A DNA stretch of 64,000 nt from contig CAIONS010000062.1 of the NCBI GenBank assembly GCA_903859715.1, positions 1 to 64,000 of the forward strand, read 5' to 3'. Source of the DNA: an uncultured Opitutia bacterium (lineage in GTDB: Bacteria; Verrucomicrobiota; Verrucomicrobiia; Opitutales; Opitutaceae). The notes beneath the pieces were generated by a model. That model did no database searches and had not been told where the DNA came from. It worked only from the letters and a program-made list of their open reading frames with translations. Positions 54,026 to 63,594 of the stretch are shown here, piece after piece (position 1 is the stretch's first letter; each line of letters begins with the position of its first letter). A program made the position numbers and the translations under genes.

Positions 54026-54838
54026 ATGAAATTTGCATCATTCCAAGCAGTTTCAATTGGGCTCGCATTTTTGGTGGTTGGGATGACCGGTTGCCAAAGC
54101 CCATATTCAAAATTCTACACCAACTCGCTTCCCCCTAAGTTCGAGCGCTATTTGCTCCCGCACGTTGGTGAGACACAGTACTACTCAACTTCGATTGATG
54201 AACGAAAGGCAGGAATCGAAGCAATAGTCCGGCGCGGGTATAACGTCATTGGTTACGCTTCGTTCGAAGGGAACGCTGGAGATTATACCTCTTCGCTTCA
54301 TGCGAAGGCAAAAGAGGTACAAGCTGATATCGTCCTGCTGAGTAGCTCATATGCGGGAACTCGGAGCGGCGTGATGCCTTTGGTTACCTATCAACCTGGT
54401 CAGAACTCTACAACATACGCCAGCGGTCAAATAGGAGGAACGAACTATACAGGCACATCCACCACTACATCGCCCGGGACACTTAATACCACGTACGTTC
54501 CTTACAACGTAGAGCGTGACGACTATAGCGCCATCTTCTTTCGCAAGTATCATTACCTCATCGGAGCCCGATGGCATCCTTTAAACGATGACCAGCGGCG
54601 TGAATTACAGCGAAATGCTGGATTGGTCGTCGATTCTGTAATCGATGGCACACCTGCATTTGTAGCCAATATTCTACCTGGGGACATCTTGCTCACTATG
54701 GATGGTGACGCGATAATTTCGACGGAATGGTTGAATGCGCGGTCTGTCGAAAAGGCGGGGCAGGTCGTCAAATTTTCGGTGCTAAGAAACGGGACAGAAA
54801 AGATCATCGAACTGAGGATCAACCCGGATATACCCTAA
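54026..54838 (+). CDS. PDZ-domain lipoprotein, probably acquired
   Basis: 270 residues from MKFASFQAVSIGLAFLVVGM. The lipobox is VVGMTGCQSP. Middle part contains DERKAGIEAIVRRGYNVIGY and a Ser/Thr/Gly/Tyr-rich low-complexity stretch (residues about 125-165, SGQIGGTNYTGTSTTTSPGT). The C-terminal part has a PDZ-like domain (GLVVDSVIDGTPAFVANILP, GDILLTMDGD, VVKFSVLRNG). Base use is much less GC-rich than neighbours (28 of 60 in 54241-54300 against 38 of 60 in 53041-53100). A longer frame from 53942 is possible but the lipoprotein start is better. Confidence 0.82.
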   Translation: MKFASFQAVSIGLAFLVVGMTGCQSPYSKFYTNSLPPKFERYLLPHVGETQYYSTSIDERKAGIEAIVRRGYNVIGYASFEGNAGDYTSSLHAKAKEVQADIVLLSSSYAGTRSGVMPLVTYQPGQNSTTYASGQIGGTNYTGTSTTTSPGTLNTTYVPYNVERDDYSAIFFRKYHYLIGARWHPLNDDQRRELQRNAGLVVDSVIDGTPAFVANILPGDILLTMDGDAIISTEWLNARSVEKAGQVVKFSVLRNGTEKIIELRINPDIP

Positions 54839-54871
54839 CACTTCTCATTGCCCCATTAAGCTACCAGAAGC

Positions 54872-56299
54872 TTATTCGCGCGGCAGATAAGTCTTCTGCT
54901 GCAGATTCTCGCCCAGTAGCTGGCGGAACGTGGCTAGATCCTTCACCGCTCCCAGCGCGATCAGCTGGCTCGCCATGTTGCCCACGGCGGTGCCTTCGAG
55001 GTTGAAGGAGATCACCGGGATGCCGGCGGCATCGGCCGTGGCCTGACAGAGCAGGCGGTTTTTCGAACCGCCGCCGACCATCAGGATACGGCGGAATTTC
55101 TTGCTGGTCATCGCCTCGAAGTTTGCGGCGGCGACGGCGTGGCCGCGGCCGAGGGAGTCGCAGATGAGTCGGGTGTAGCCGGCGAGGTTCTTCGGCGCGG
55201 CGGCTTTCTTCCGCTTCAGCTGGGCGTCGATCGCGACGCGCATGGACTTCGGCGCGGTGAAGGCAGGATCGGCGGGATCCAGCAGTACTGCCGGCGCGGG
55301 CAGTTTGCTGGCGGCGGCGATCAGGGCGTCCCAGTCGCGCGGCGACTGCGGCCGCGTGCTGAAGCCGGCCATCGTTTGCTCGAGGAGGAAGAGCCCGACG
55401 ACATTCGTGAGCGGCCGGTAGCCGCCGAGGCCGGTGCGTTCGTTGGCGACGCGCGCGGCGAGCGCCGCGGGGCCGAGGAGGGGCTGGGCGCTTTCGAAGC
55501 CGACAAGCGACCACGTGCCGGAGCTGAGGAAGAGGTCGCCGCCCTCCGGCGAGGCGGGCATGGCGTCGTAGGCACTGGCGGTGTCGTGGCCGGGGACGGC
55601 GATCACCTGGGCGCCGGCGAGTTCGGGCAGCGCGGTGACGCGGCCAAGTTTCTTGCCGGACAGCACCGGCGTCGTGAACCACGACGGCGGGATATGGAAA
55701 TGCTCCAGCGCGGTGCGCGACCAGTCGCGGGTGTGGACGTCGATCAGCTGCGAGGTGCTGGCGACGGTGAACTCATTCTCGGCGCGGCCGCTGAGGAGGA
55801 AGTTGAAATAATCCGGCAGGAACAGGCAGCGCGTGGCAAGATCAGTGAGCGCAGGGCAACTGGCGACCGCCTCGGCGAGCTGCAGGCTGGAGTTGTAGAA
55901 AACGTTCGGGATGCCCGTCGCGGCGTAGATCCGGTCGGCGCCGTTGGCCGCGAGCGCTTTCAGGCCGGCCTGCGTGCGGTTGTCGCGGTAGGCGTGGACC
56001 GGAAACACGAGCCGGCCGGCGTCGTTGAGGAGGACGTGGTCGCAGCCCCAGGTGTCGACACCGACCGAGGCGAGCTTGGCGCCGCGGGGCAGGGCGGCGA
56101 CGGCCTTGCGCAGGCCGGTCTGCACCTCGAGCCAGAGCGTGCCGATTTCCCAGTAGGCGTGGGCGCCGAGCTCACGGTAGGCGTTGGGAAAGCGGTGGAC
56201 CTCATTGAGCGTGAGCCGGTTCTTGGCCCATGTGCCGAGGATGACGCGGCCACTGGTGGCGCCGAGATCGACGGCGGCGGTGTAGAGGGGGGAAGACAT
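54872..56299 (-). CDS. rhaB: Rhamnulokinase
   Basis: 475 residues. FGGY-family kinase: YTAAVDLGATSGRVILGTW, VGVDTWGCDHVLLNDAGR, PVHAYRDNRTQ, HDTASAYDAMPASPEG (catalytic Asp), LSSGTWSLVGFESAQPLL and GGGSKNRLLCQATADAAGIP. These match rhamnulokinase more closely than xylulo- or fuculokinase. It phosphorylates L-rhamnulose to feed RhaEW. It lies on the opposite strand to rhaEW, five genes away, so the pathway is not a single operon. Confidence 0.93.
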   Translation of the reverse strand: MSSPLYTAAVDLGATSGRVILGTWAKNRLTLNEVHRFPNAYRELGAHAYWEIGTLWLEVQTGLRKAVAALPRGAKLASVGVDTWGCDHVLLNDAGRLVFPVHAYRDNRTQAGLKALAANGADRIYAATGIPNVFYNSSLQLAEAVASCPALTDLATRCLFLPDYFNFLLSGRAENEFTVASTSQLIDVHTRDWSRTALEHFHIPPSWFTTPVLSGKKLGRVTALPELAGAQVIAVPGHDTASAYDAMPASPEGGDLFLSSGTWSLVGFESAQPLLGPAALAARVANERTGLGGYRPLTNVVGLFLLEQTMAGFSTRPQSPRDWDALIAAASKLPAPAVLLDPADPAFTAPKSMRVAIDAQLKRKKAAAPKNLAGYTRLICDSLGRGHAVAAANFEAMTSKKFRRILMVGGGSKNRLLCQATADAAGIPVISFNLEGTAVGNMASQLIALGAVKDLATFRQLLGENLQQKTYLPRE

Positions 56300-56309
56300 G
56301 GGATAGGAA

Positions 56310-56440
56310 AATTCGAAGGTAGAAATCCGAAATTCGAAAAACCAGAGCGGATTCGAATGAGTGACTTCTCTTTAATGATCGGGGTTTGGATTCAGATGAT
56401 CGAAAATTTCGGATTTCGAGTTTCTATCTTTGAATTTCTC
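56310..56440. repeat. Family H inverted repeat
   Basis: AAATTCGAAGGTAGAAATCC at the left is mirrored by ATTTCGGATTTCGAGTTTCT and TTTGAATTTCTC at the right. Confidence 0.8.
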
Positions 56441-56452
56441 GGCTGAGCCTTC

Positions 56453-57952
56453 TCAGCCGAGCTGCAGAATCTCATTCGCCTTGCGCTGGGTGGTGCGAAA
56501 GTAGTCGGCATTTTGGGCGAGTTTGATGTCCACGTCGTACGTGGGGATCATTTCCTTCATGCGGGCCTTGCCGGCCTCGGTGGCGAGCAGGTGCGGGAAG
56601 CAGAGCTTGATCACTTCGAGCACGATGTTGACCGACACCGACGCGCCAGGTGATGCGCCCAGCAGGGCGGAGATCGTGCGGTCCGGATTGGTGATGACCT
56701 CGGTGCCGTAGTGGACGATGCCGGCCTCGCCGTCGGTCTTCTTGATAGCCTGCACGCGGATGCCGGCGTCGATCAGCTTCCAGTCCTCAGCTTGGGCCGC
56801 CGGGTAGAAAATGTGCAGCACCTCCATGCGGTCGGCCATGCTCTGCGTGCCCTGCTGGATGAGGTAGCGGACGAGGGGCAGGTTGCTGGCCCCGATCTTG
56901 AGGAGCGTGGCGAGGTTGTCGGGTTTGATGGAGCCGGGGAGATCGGTCCAGCTGCCCTTCTTGTGGAGGAACTTCGTGGTCCACGCCGCGAAGGGGCCGA
57001 AGAGGAGCGTCTTCTTGCCGTCGAGGACGCGGGTGTCGAGATGTGGCACGGCCATCGTGGGCGCGGCATCGAGGGCCTGGCCATAGACCTTGGCTTGGTG
57101 CCGCTGGACGATCGCCGGGTTGTCGCAGACGAGCCACTGCCCACCGATCGGGAAGCCGCCGAGGCCCTTGCTCTCGGCGATGCCGGATTTCTGCAGCAGG
57201 TGCAGGCTGCCGCCGCCGGCGCCGACGAAGACGAACTTGGCGTGGTTCTGGCGGAGTTCGCCCGTGGCGAGGTCCTTGGTGAAGACATCCCAGCCGGTAT
57301 CGTTTTTCTTCAGGTCCACCACGCGGTGGTTGGAAGCGATGCCGCAACCGTTCTGGCGCTCGAGCCAGCCGAGGAGCTTGCGGGAGATGACGCCGAAGTT
57401 CACGTCGGTGCCGGCGTCCATCTTGGTCGCGGCGATCGGAATCTCAGCCCGGCCCTCGGTGAGGAGCGGAGCCCAGCGGCCGATGGTGGCGCGGTCGGTG
57501 GTGTACTCCATCTCCCGGAAGAAATGGTGCGCGGACATGCCGGCATGGCGGGCCTTCAGGAAACCGACCTGCTCCTCGCCGTGCACGAAGCTGAGGTGAG
57601 CGACGGGGTTGATGAACTCCTTCGGGTTCTCGACCATCCCGCTGGCCACGGCATAGCTCCAGAACTGCTTGGACTGCTCAAACTGCTCGAAAATCCCGAT
57701 GGCCTTGGCGACGTTGACGGAGCCGTCGGCCTCGCGCTTCGGCGTGTAGCTCAGCTCGCAGATGCCGGCGTGGCCGGTGCCGGCGTTGTTCCAGCCGTGG
57801 GAGCTTTCCTGCGCGAGGTCCTCGGTGACCTCGTAAACCTGGAGGGAAAGGGCGGGCTCCAGCCGCTTGAGGAGGGCGCCCAGGTTGGCGGACATGACAC
57901 CGCTGCCGATCAGGATGACATCGGGGTTCTCGATGTGCGTGGAGTGCTTCAT
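56453..57952 (-). CDS. mqo: Malate:quinone oxidoreductase
   Basis: 499 residues from MKHSTHIENPDVILIGSGVM. FAD-binding SGVMSANLGALLKRLEPALS, ESSHGWNNAGTGHAGICELS, FVGAGGGSLHLLQKSGI, FPIGGQWLVCDNP, LFGPFAAWTTKFLHKKGSW and the C-terminal GASPGASVSVNIVLEVIKLC are all Mqo-specific. Membrane-associated oxidation of malate to oxaloacetate, passing electrons to quinone in place of the NAD malate dehydrogenase. Start at 57952 was chosen because the upstream frame is repeat sequence. Confidence 0.97.
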   Translation of the reverse strand: MKHSTHIENPDVILIGSGVMSANLGALLKRLEPALSLQVYEVTEDLAQESSHGWNNAGTGHAGICELSYTPKREADGSVNVAKAIGIFEQFEQSKQFWSYAVASGMVENPKEFINPVAHLSFVHGEEQVGFLKARHAGMSAHHFFREMEYTTDRATIGRWAPLLTEGRAEIPIAATKMDAGTDVNFGVISRKLLGWLERQNGCGIASNHRVVDLKKNDTGWDVFTKDLATGELRQNHAKFVFVGAGGGSLHLLQKSGIAESKGLGGFPIGGQWLVCDNPAIVQRHQAKVYGQALDAAPTMAVPHLDTRVLDGKKTLLFGPFAAWTTKFLHKKGSWTDLPGSIKPDNLATLLKIGASNLPLVRYLIQQGTQSMADRMEVLHIFYPAAQAEDWKLIDAGIRVQAIKKTDGEAGIVHYGTEVITNPDRTISALLGASPGASVSVNIVLEVIKLCFPHLLATEAGKARMKEMIPTYDVDIKLAQNADYFRTTQRKANEILQLG

Positions 57953-58002
57953 GAAACCGCCATCGCACCCCGAGGGAGCGGCGGCGTCAATCGCGGAGGG
58001 CG

Positions 58003-58250
58003 GCGGACGCGAACTGAACATCGAACATTCAACGTCGAACTTCCAACTTTGAACTCGAACCTGAGGCAAGGCAAAGGGCTGCGGGGTCGTGGTGCAGTTT
58101 CAATTTCCCGGGTAGGTGGCGCGCTTGTCGCGCCACGTTGCGCGCGAGCGCGCAACCTACCAGGTGGTCAAACTGTACCACTATTGCCGCGGCCCTCCGA
58201 CTCATCGGGCGTTCGATGTTGGAGGTTCGAAGTTGAATGTTCGATGTTCG
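58003..58250. repeat. Nested palindromes in the mqo / OPT divergent gap
   Basis: GAACATCGAACATTCAACGT at the left (about 58014) is mirrored by TGAATGTTCGATGTTC near 58234. Inside, 58110-58161 is a family D-like GGTAGGTGGCGCGCTTGTC palindrome with a GCGCGCGAGCGCGC core. The rest of the 57953-58321 gap shows no gene. Confidence 0.8.
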
Positions 58251-58321
58251 CCCGGGCCCACGTTCGCCCGGGTTCGCATCCCGAGGCTTGATGCCCGGCG
58301 GACCGGTTTGCAGTGTCGGTC

Positions 58322-60271
58322 ATGCAACCAGCCCAGTCCGTCCGCGAGCTTACGGTCCGGAGTGTCATTCTCGGCGGCTTCATCACGCTGCTGTTCACCG
58401 CCGCCAATGTTTACCTGGGGTTGAAGGTCGGCCTGACCTTCGCGACCTCGATCCCGGCGGCGGTCATCTCGATGGCGCTGCTGCGCCTCGTCGGGAATTC
58501 CAACATCCTTGAAAACAACATCGTCCAGACGATCGCCTCCGCCGCGGGCACGCTGGCGGCGATCATCTTCGTGCTGCCCGGCCTCATCATGGTGGGCTGG
58601 TGGCAGGGTTTTCCCTATTGGATCACGGCGGCCGTCTGCGCGATCGGCGGCATCCTGGGCGTGATGTTCTCGGTGCCGCTGCGCCGCGCGCTGGTGACGG
58701 GTTCCGACCTGCCTTACCCGGAGGGCGTCGCCGCCGCCGAGGTGCTGAAGGTCGGCTTCGGCTCTGCGGAGGGCAAGGCGGAGAACGCCAAAGGACTCCG
58801 CATGATCATCGTAGGTTCGCTGGTCTCGGCGGGTTACGCGTTGCTGGCGGCGATGCGACTGGTGGCGAGCGATGTCGTCAAAAATTTCCGGGTGGGCGCG
58901 GGTGCCACCGGCGTCTCGACCAGCCTGTCTCTCGCCCTCATCGGCGTCGGCCATCTCGTCGGCCTGTCGGTCGGCGTGGCGATGCTGATTGGCATGCTCA
59001 TCACCTGGGCCGGGCTGGTGCCGATGCTCACCGCCGTGCACGGTGTGACGGGCAATCTGGATCATCTGGTCAATACGACCTTCCGCAGCGAAGTGCGCTT
59101 CATCGGTGCCGGGGCCATCGGCGTTGCCGCGCTTTGGAGCCTCATTCGCATTCTCGGGCCGATCATCAAGGGCATCCGCTCCGCGATGGCCGCATCGAAG
59201 GCCCGCTCGGCCGGGACCGAGCTGGCGCTCACCGAGCGCGACCTGCCCATCGGCATCGTGGGCGGCACCATCCTCGCCTTGCTCGTGCCGATCGCCGGCC
59301 TGCTCTGGGTTTTCTGCTCCGGCACGGCGATCGCCCACGGCATCGGCCCGGTGATCCTCGGCACGTTGGTCTACGTCGTGGTGATCGGCGCCATCATCGC
59401 GTCGGTCTGCGGTTACATGGCCGGCCTGATCGGCGCCTCGAACAGCCCGGTCTCTGGCGTGGGCATCCTCGCCGTGCTCGGTGCGTCACTGCTGCTCGTG
59501 ATGATCTACGGACACGGCGGCAGCCCGGAGCAGACCCGGGCGCTCGTGGCCTACGCGCTGTTCACCACCGGCATCGTGTTTTCCATCGCGACGATCGCGA
59601 ACGACAACCTGCAGGACCTGAAGACGGGGCAGCTGGTCGGCGCGACGCCGTGGCGGCAGCAGCTGGCGCTGATCTACGGCGTGATCTTTGGCTCGCTTGT
59701 GATCCCGCCGGTGCTCGACCTGCTCAACAAGGCCTTCGGCTTCGCCGGCGCGCCCGGGGCGGGGGAGCACGCGCTCGCCGCGCCGCAGGCCGCGCTCATT
59801 TCTGCGCTGGCCAAGGGCGTGCTCGGCGGCGACATCAGCTGGAACCTGATCGGCTGGGGCGCGCTGCTCGGCGTCTGCACGATCATCCTCGACGAAGTGC
59901 TGCGCAAAACCGGCAAGATGCGGCTGCCGCCGCTGTGCGTCGGCATGGGCATCTACCTGCCGATGGCACTGACGCTCTTGATTCCGGTCGGTGCCGTGCT
60001 CGGGCATTACTACGACAAGTGGGCCGGCCGCCATGCGAACCCGGAATTCGCCAAGCGCATGGGTGTGCTGGTGGCCACCGGGCTCATCGTGGGCGAGAGT
60101 CTTTTCGGCGTGGCGTTCGCCGGGGTCGTCGCGGCGGCGGGCACCGACACGCCGCTGGCGGTGGTCGGCGACAGCTTTGAAAAGCCCGGCATCATCATCG
60201 GGCTGGTGCTGTTCGCGGGCACGGTTGCTGCGCTCTACCGTTATGCCTGCCGGGTGTGTCGGGCGGGTTGA
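58322..60271 (+). CDS. OPT superfamily oligopeptide transporter
   Basis: 649 residues, about 14-16 transmembrane helices. It starts with QPAQSVRELTVRSVILGGFI and the OPT signature AANVYLGLKVGLTFATSIPA. Other family blocks are NNIVQTIASAAGTLAAIIFV, VTGSDLPYPEGVAAAEVLK, ASNSPVSGVGILAVLGASLL and PPLCVGMGIYLPMALTLLIP. It imports oligopeptides or metal-chelate-like substrates with protons. A GTG at 58313 is an alternative start. Confidence 0.95.
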   Translation: MQPAQSVRELTVRSVILGGFITLLFTAANVYLGLKVGLTFATSIPAAVISMALLRLVGNSNILENNIVQTIASAAGTLAAIIFVLPGLIMVGWWQGFPYWITAAVCAIGGILGVMFSVPLRRALVTGSDLPYPEGVAAAEVLKVGFGSAEGKAENAKGLRMIIVGSLVSAGYALLAAMRLVASDVVKNFRVGAGATGVSTSLSLALIGVGHLVGLSVGVAMLIGMLITWAGLVPMLTAVHGVTGNLDHLVNTTFRSEVRFIGAGAIGVAALWSLIRILGPIIKGIRSAMAASKARSAGTELALTERDLPIGIVGGTILALLVPIAGLLWVFCSGTAIAHGIGPVILGTLVYVVVIGAIIASVCGYMAGLIGASNSPVSGVGILAVLGASLLLVMIYGHGGSPEQTRALVAYALFTTGIVFSIATIANDNLQDLKTGQLVGATPWRQQLALIYGVIFGSLVIPPVLDLLNKAFGFAGAPGAGEHALAAPQAALISALAKGVLGGDISWNLIGWGALLGVCTIILDEVLRKTGKMRLPPLCVGMGIYLPMALTLLIPVGAVLGHYYDKWAGRHANPEFAKRMGVLVATGLIVGESLFGVAFAGVVAAAGTDTPLAVVGDSFEKPGIIIGLVLFAGTVAALYRYACRVCRAG

Positions 60272-60303
60272 GGCGGTAGGCAGTAGGCTTTAAGCGGTAG
60301 GCG

Positions 60304-60411
60304 GGTAGGGCGAGTCCTCCGGATGAGCCGTCAGCTCGAATATACAACGGCTCATCCGGTGGATTCGCACTACCTTGAAATCAGGCGGGGTCAGCGACCC
60401 CGCCCTACATC
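60304..60411. repeat. Adjacent family D palindromes
   Basis: GTAGGGCGAGTCCTCCGGATG and mirror (60304-60374), then CAGGCGGGGTCAGCGACCCC with CGCCCTAC (60383-60410), between the convergent OPT and cupin genes. A GGCGGTAGGCAGTAGGC tract precedes them and recurs near 63489. Confidence 0.82.
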
Positions 60412-60414
60412 GCC

Positions 60415-60888
60415 TCACTCCTCGCCGTCGAAGTAGCCGGCCTTGGTCATCTGGAAATATTTTCCGTGGGGACGCAGGCCCCATTTGCCGGAGTCGGGGT
60501 AATGGAAGATGTCGACGGGCGGATTGTCGGCGATGATGTAGTACACGAGGTCCTTCTTCCCCGTGTTGATGATCTGGTGCGCCTCGCCAGGCGAGTGCAT
60601 GATCACATCGCCCGCCTTGACCGGGTGCCGCTTCCGGCCGGTGCGCACGGTGCCCGTGCCCTCGAGGATGAGAAACATCTCCCACTGCGTGGTGTGGCTG
60701 TGGAACGGGCACGGCGCCTTGCCCGGCGGCACGCGGTTCAGCTCGAGGTTGAAGGGATGGCCGGCCTTGGGCCACGCATTGCGCTTGTCGCCCAGCGCTC
60801 CCGAGACCTGCTTGAACGCCGCGGCGTATTTTCCGCCGGGCGAGCGATCCTTCATCCAGGGAATTTTCGAGAGGTTGATTTTTTTCAT
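60415..60888 (-). CDS. Cupin domain protein
   Basis: 157 residues. The cupin motifs are PCPFHSHTTQWEMFLILEGT (motif 1, two His and a Glu) and PGEAHQIINTGKKDLVYYII (motif 2, His), so a metal is probably bound. IADNPPVDIFHYPDSGKWGL then a short C-terminal tail. Length fits small cupins of the sugar-isomerase/dioxygenase type. Substrate is unknown; it is downstream of the GH38 gene by 110 bases on the same strand. Confidence 0.88.
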   Translation of the reverse strand: MKKINLSKIPWMKDRSPGGKYAAAFKQVSGALGDKRNAWPKAGHPFNLELNRVPPGKAPCPFHSHTTQWEMFLILEGTGTVRTGRKRHPVKAGDVIMHSPGEAHQIINTGKKDLVYYIIADNPPVDIFHYPDSGKWGLRPHGKYFQMTKAGYFDGEE

Positions 60889-60897
60889 GGGGTCTCT

Positions 60898-60986
60898 GTC
60901 ATTCTGAGCGTAGCGAAGAATCCAGTTAGATCATGTCAAAGGTATAGGCTGAGCCTCACTGGATCCTTCGCTATGCTCAGGATGAC
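60898..60986. repeat. Family A-like short inverted repeat
   Basis: GTCATTCTGAGCGTAGCGAA and the mirror TTCGCTATGCTCAGGATGAC, with a 40-base interior. It is related to family A but shorter and diverged. Confidence 0.75.
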
Positions 60987-60997
60987 ATACAATGATG

Positions 60998-63475
60998 TCA
61001 CCGATCCGGCAACTCTGTGAGGGTAATAGCCGTGGCGCGGCCGCTGTGAATGCGATAGGTGGCGAGCGTATGCGGCTTGAGCGTGCCGAGCGCATAGGTG
61101 CGGCCGGCCAGCGTGAGGCGCGGCTTGACGGTGCGGCCGGCGATTTCCTGCACGCGCACGACGAGGCCGCGGCCGTCCTCGGCGGGCTTGAGGGCCAGCA
61201 GCTTCACGCCGTCTGGCGCGAGCGAGGCGATGCTGCCGGAGCGGCCCAGCGGGCCGGGATGCGGCGGCACTGCGAGCGTGATGGCCGGTTGCTCCAGCTC
61301 GGCCGCGAGCTGCGACAGTTTTTGGCTGTTGGTCGTGAGCAGGAAATTGAAGCGGTACTCCCCGCGATCGGCGACGGGCAGCCATGCGGGCGTGGCGGGC
61401 GTGTCACGGGCATCGAAGGCGTAGCGCGTTGAACGGATGACGGACGCGCGGAAAGTGCCGTCGGATGAATCGAACCCGTAGAGGGCGTCGCTGGCGAAGC
61501 CGAGGATGTGCCGGCCGTTTTTCACGCGCACCCAGCGGTTGCCCGGCACCTCGCCGGACGGCCCGCGATTCACGACACCGCCCGGCACGTCGAACTCGGC
61601 TTGGTCGCCGGCGCCGGGAAACACGAGCTTCAGGCGGGCGCGGGTTTCGTTCCACAGCAGCCGGGCTTCGACGTCGATGGCGTCACGGTCCTTGGCGAGG
61701 CGGAGAAAGAGATCGAGCTGGGATTTTCCGCCAGTGAGCCGGACCCACAACGCGGCGCGCAGCGGGCCGGACTCGAGCGTCTCGACGGCGGTGACTTTCC
61801 AGGCATGGCGCACCGTCATGAGGTGCATCGAATCCGGTTCGTCGTAGCAGCCGCCCCATGAACCGAAGGCGTCGTCCACGGTGATGGCGCCGAGTCCGCC
61901 GGCGGACAGCAGGCGGCGCGCGCCCTGGAAGACGGCGATGCCGTTGCCGCCGATGCGGGCCGAGGCACGGTAGCGGCCGTTGGTGATTTCGTTTTTCCGC
62001 GGCGAGGACGTGCCGGCAGAGACCTTGGGCGGACGGGCGCCCTCGACCCAGGCGACACTGAAGGAGCCCCAGCCGAGCGCGGGGAGGTGCGCGGTAGTGA
62101 GGACGCGGACGCGCCACGGGATGGTGGTCAGGAAGGTGTGCTCCGGCTTGATGCGCTGGAACGGCAGCGGCTTTCCATCGGGTCCGCGGACCTCGATCGG
62201 CACGGCGTCGGGGCGGTTCTCGTAGGCGAAGACGGGACGGTAATCCAGGCAGACCTCGAGCTCGAGCGGGCCTTCATAGGCATGCGGGTGCGGATTCCAG
62301 ACGAGCAGCGACATCGCGCTCGGATGATCGGGGCCGACGGCGGGCACAGAGGTGTCGGAGCGGCGGGCGAGGGCGTTGAGGGCGGTAAACTCCGTGGAGC
62401 GGGCGGTGTGCAGGAGGCCGCGGGTCCAGTCGGTCTGCTCGTCGAGCGCGCGCTCGATACTGGAGCCGGGGAGGATGTCGTGGAAGGAATTGAACATGAG
62501 CCCGCGCCAGGCGACCCCGAGGTCGGGGACGGGCGCAGGCGCCACCAGATTGATGGCGGTGGCGGCGGTCTCGGCGCGGCTGAGCAGGGCCTCGGCCTGG
62601 CGGTAGGCGAACTTGAACTTCGCGGCGGAGGTGTAGCAGCCGCGCTGGCAGAAATTGAGTTCACCGCGGTGCACGGGCGGTGCGGCCTCGGGGCGCGCGG
62701 CGATTTCCTTTTCCAGTTCGCCAAAAAAACGGTGCAGGCCGGAGTGCACGACGGCGACCTCGGGATGCGCGTCGGCCCACGTCTGGATCTCGTGCACGAG
62801 CCGGCGGGTCGGGCCGCCGCCGTGGTTGCCGAGGCCGTAGAACACGGCGATGTGGTGATACGGCTGCTTCTCCGCGGTGGCGAGAAAGCCATCCATCTTG
62901 CGCCGGGCTTCATCGCGTTCGCAGCCATACCAGCCGTGGATCGGGCGGTAGCCGAGGATGCGCGAGCCGCCGGAGCCTTCCCACCAGAACGCGGGGCCGG
63001 AGAGCGGATGCTGTTCGGGGTTGGGCCGGAAGAATGAGAAATAGCGGAAGCCCGCGGCGGCCATCAGCTCGGGCGCGCCGGCGCTGTGGCCGAAGGAGTC
63101 CGCGGCCCAGGCGACGGTGGCGGGCCGGCCGAACTTCTCGGCGAAGTAGCGCTGCCCGTGCAGGTAGATCCGCGCGAACGTTTCCGTGGCGGGCATGTTG
63201 GTGTCGGGCTGCAAATAGGAACCGCCGATGGGATCCCAGCGGCCCGAGCGGATGTGCTTCAGGATCTTCGCGAACATCGCCGGCTCCTCGCGCTCGATGT
63301 GCTCGTACAGCACGGTCTCGCCGCGCACGTAGGTGAGCGCGGGGATCTCGTCCATGAGCGCCAGCATGGTGCGGGCGGTGATGAGACCCTCGTTGAGGCC
63401 CTCGCGCCAGTCCCACTGCCAGACAGGATCGAGGTGCGAGTTGCCGATCAGGTGGAACGTATAGCGGGGTTTCAT
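60998..63475 (-). CDS. Alpha-mannosidase, GH38 family
   Basis: 825 residues, with no signal peptide, so probably cytosolic. GH38 signatures: IGNSHLDPVWQWDWREG (zinc His/Asp), GGSYLQPDTNMPATETFARI, WAADSFGHSAGAPELMAAAG (nucleophile Asp), FYGLGNHGGGPTRRLVHEI and GELNFCQRGCYTSAAKFKFA. A C-terminal beta-sandwich follows. It hydrolyses alpha-linked mannose from small oligosaccharides. The ATG at 63473-63475 fits the family start. It is upstream of the cupin gene. Confidence 0.95.
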   Translation of the reverse strand: MKPRYTFHLIGNSHLDPVWQWDWREGLNEGLITARTMLALMDEIPALTYVRGETVLYEHIEREEPAMFAKILKHIRSGRWDPIGGSYLQPDTNMPATETFARIYLHGQRYFAEKFGRPATVAWAADSFGHSAGAPELMAAAGFRYFSFFRPNPEQHPLSGPAFWWEGSGGSRILGYRPIHGWYGCERDEARRKMDGFLATAEKQPYHHIAVFYGLGNHGGGPTRRLVHEIQTWADAHPEVAVVHSGLHRFFGELEKEIAARPEAAPPVHRGELNFCQRGCYTSAAKFKFAYRQAEALLSRAETAATAINLVAPAPVPDLGVAWRGLMFNSFHDILPGSSIERALDEQTDWTRGLLHTARSTEFTALNALARRSDTSVPAVGPDHPSAMSLLVWNPHPHAYEGPLELEVCLDYRPVFAYENRPDAVPIEVRGPDGKPLPFQRIKPEHTFLTTIPWRVRVLTTAHLPALGWGSFSVAWVEGARPPKVSAGTSSPRKNEITNGRYRASARIGGNGIAVFQGARRLLSAGGLGAITVDDAFGSWGGCYDEPDSMHLMTVRHAWKVTAVETLESGPLRAALWVRLTGGKSQLDLFLRLAKDRDAIDVEARLLWNETRARLKLVFPGAGDQAEFDVPGGVVNRGPSGEVPGNRWVRVKNGRHILGFASDALYGFDSSDGTFRASVIRSTRYAFDARDTPATPAWLPVADRGEYRFNFLLTTNSQKLSQLAAELEQPAITLAVPPHPGPLGRSGSIASLAPDGVKLLALKPAEDGRGLVVRVQEIAGRTVKPRLTLAGRTYALGTLKPHTLATYRIHSGRATAITLTELPDR

Positions 63476-63488
63476 AGGGGAGGGGAAA

Positions 63489-63586
63489 GCGGCAGGCGAT
63501 AGGCTTTGGGCGGTAAGCTTTAGGGGTAGGGTGGGTCTTTGACCCGCCTCTGGCGCGCCGAGGGCAGGTCAGAGACCTGCCCTACT
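63489..63586. repeat. Family D palindrome with flanking GGTAAGCTTTAG tract
   Basis: GGGTAGGGTGGGTCTTTGACC at 63524 onwards is mirrored by GGTCAGAGACCTGCCCTAC, preceded by GCGGCAGGCGATAGGCTTTG. It lies between the GH38 gene and the partial hydrolase. Confidence 0.82.
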
Positions 63587-63594
63587 TCGAATCC

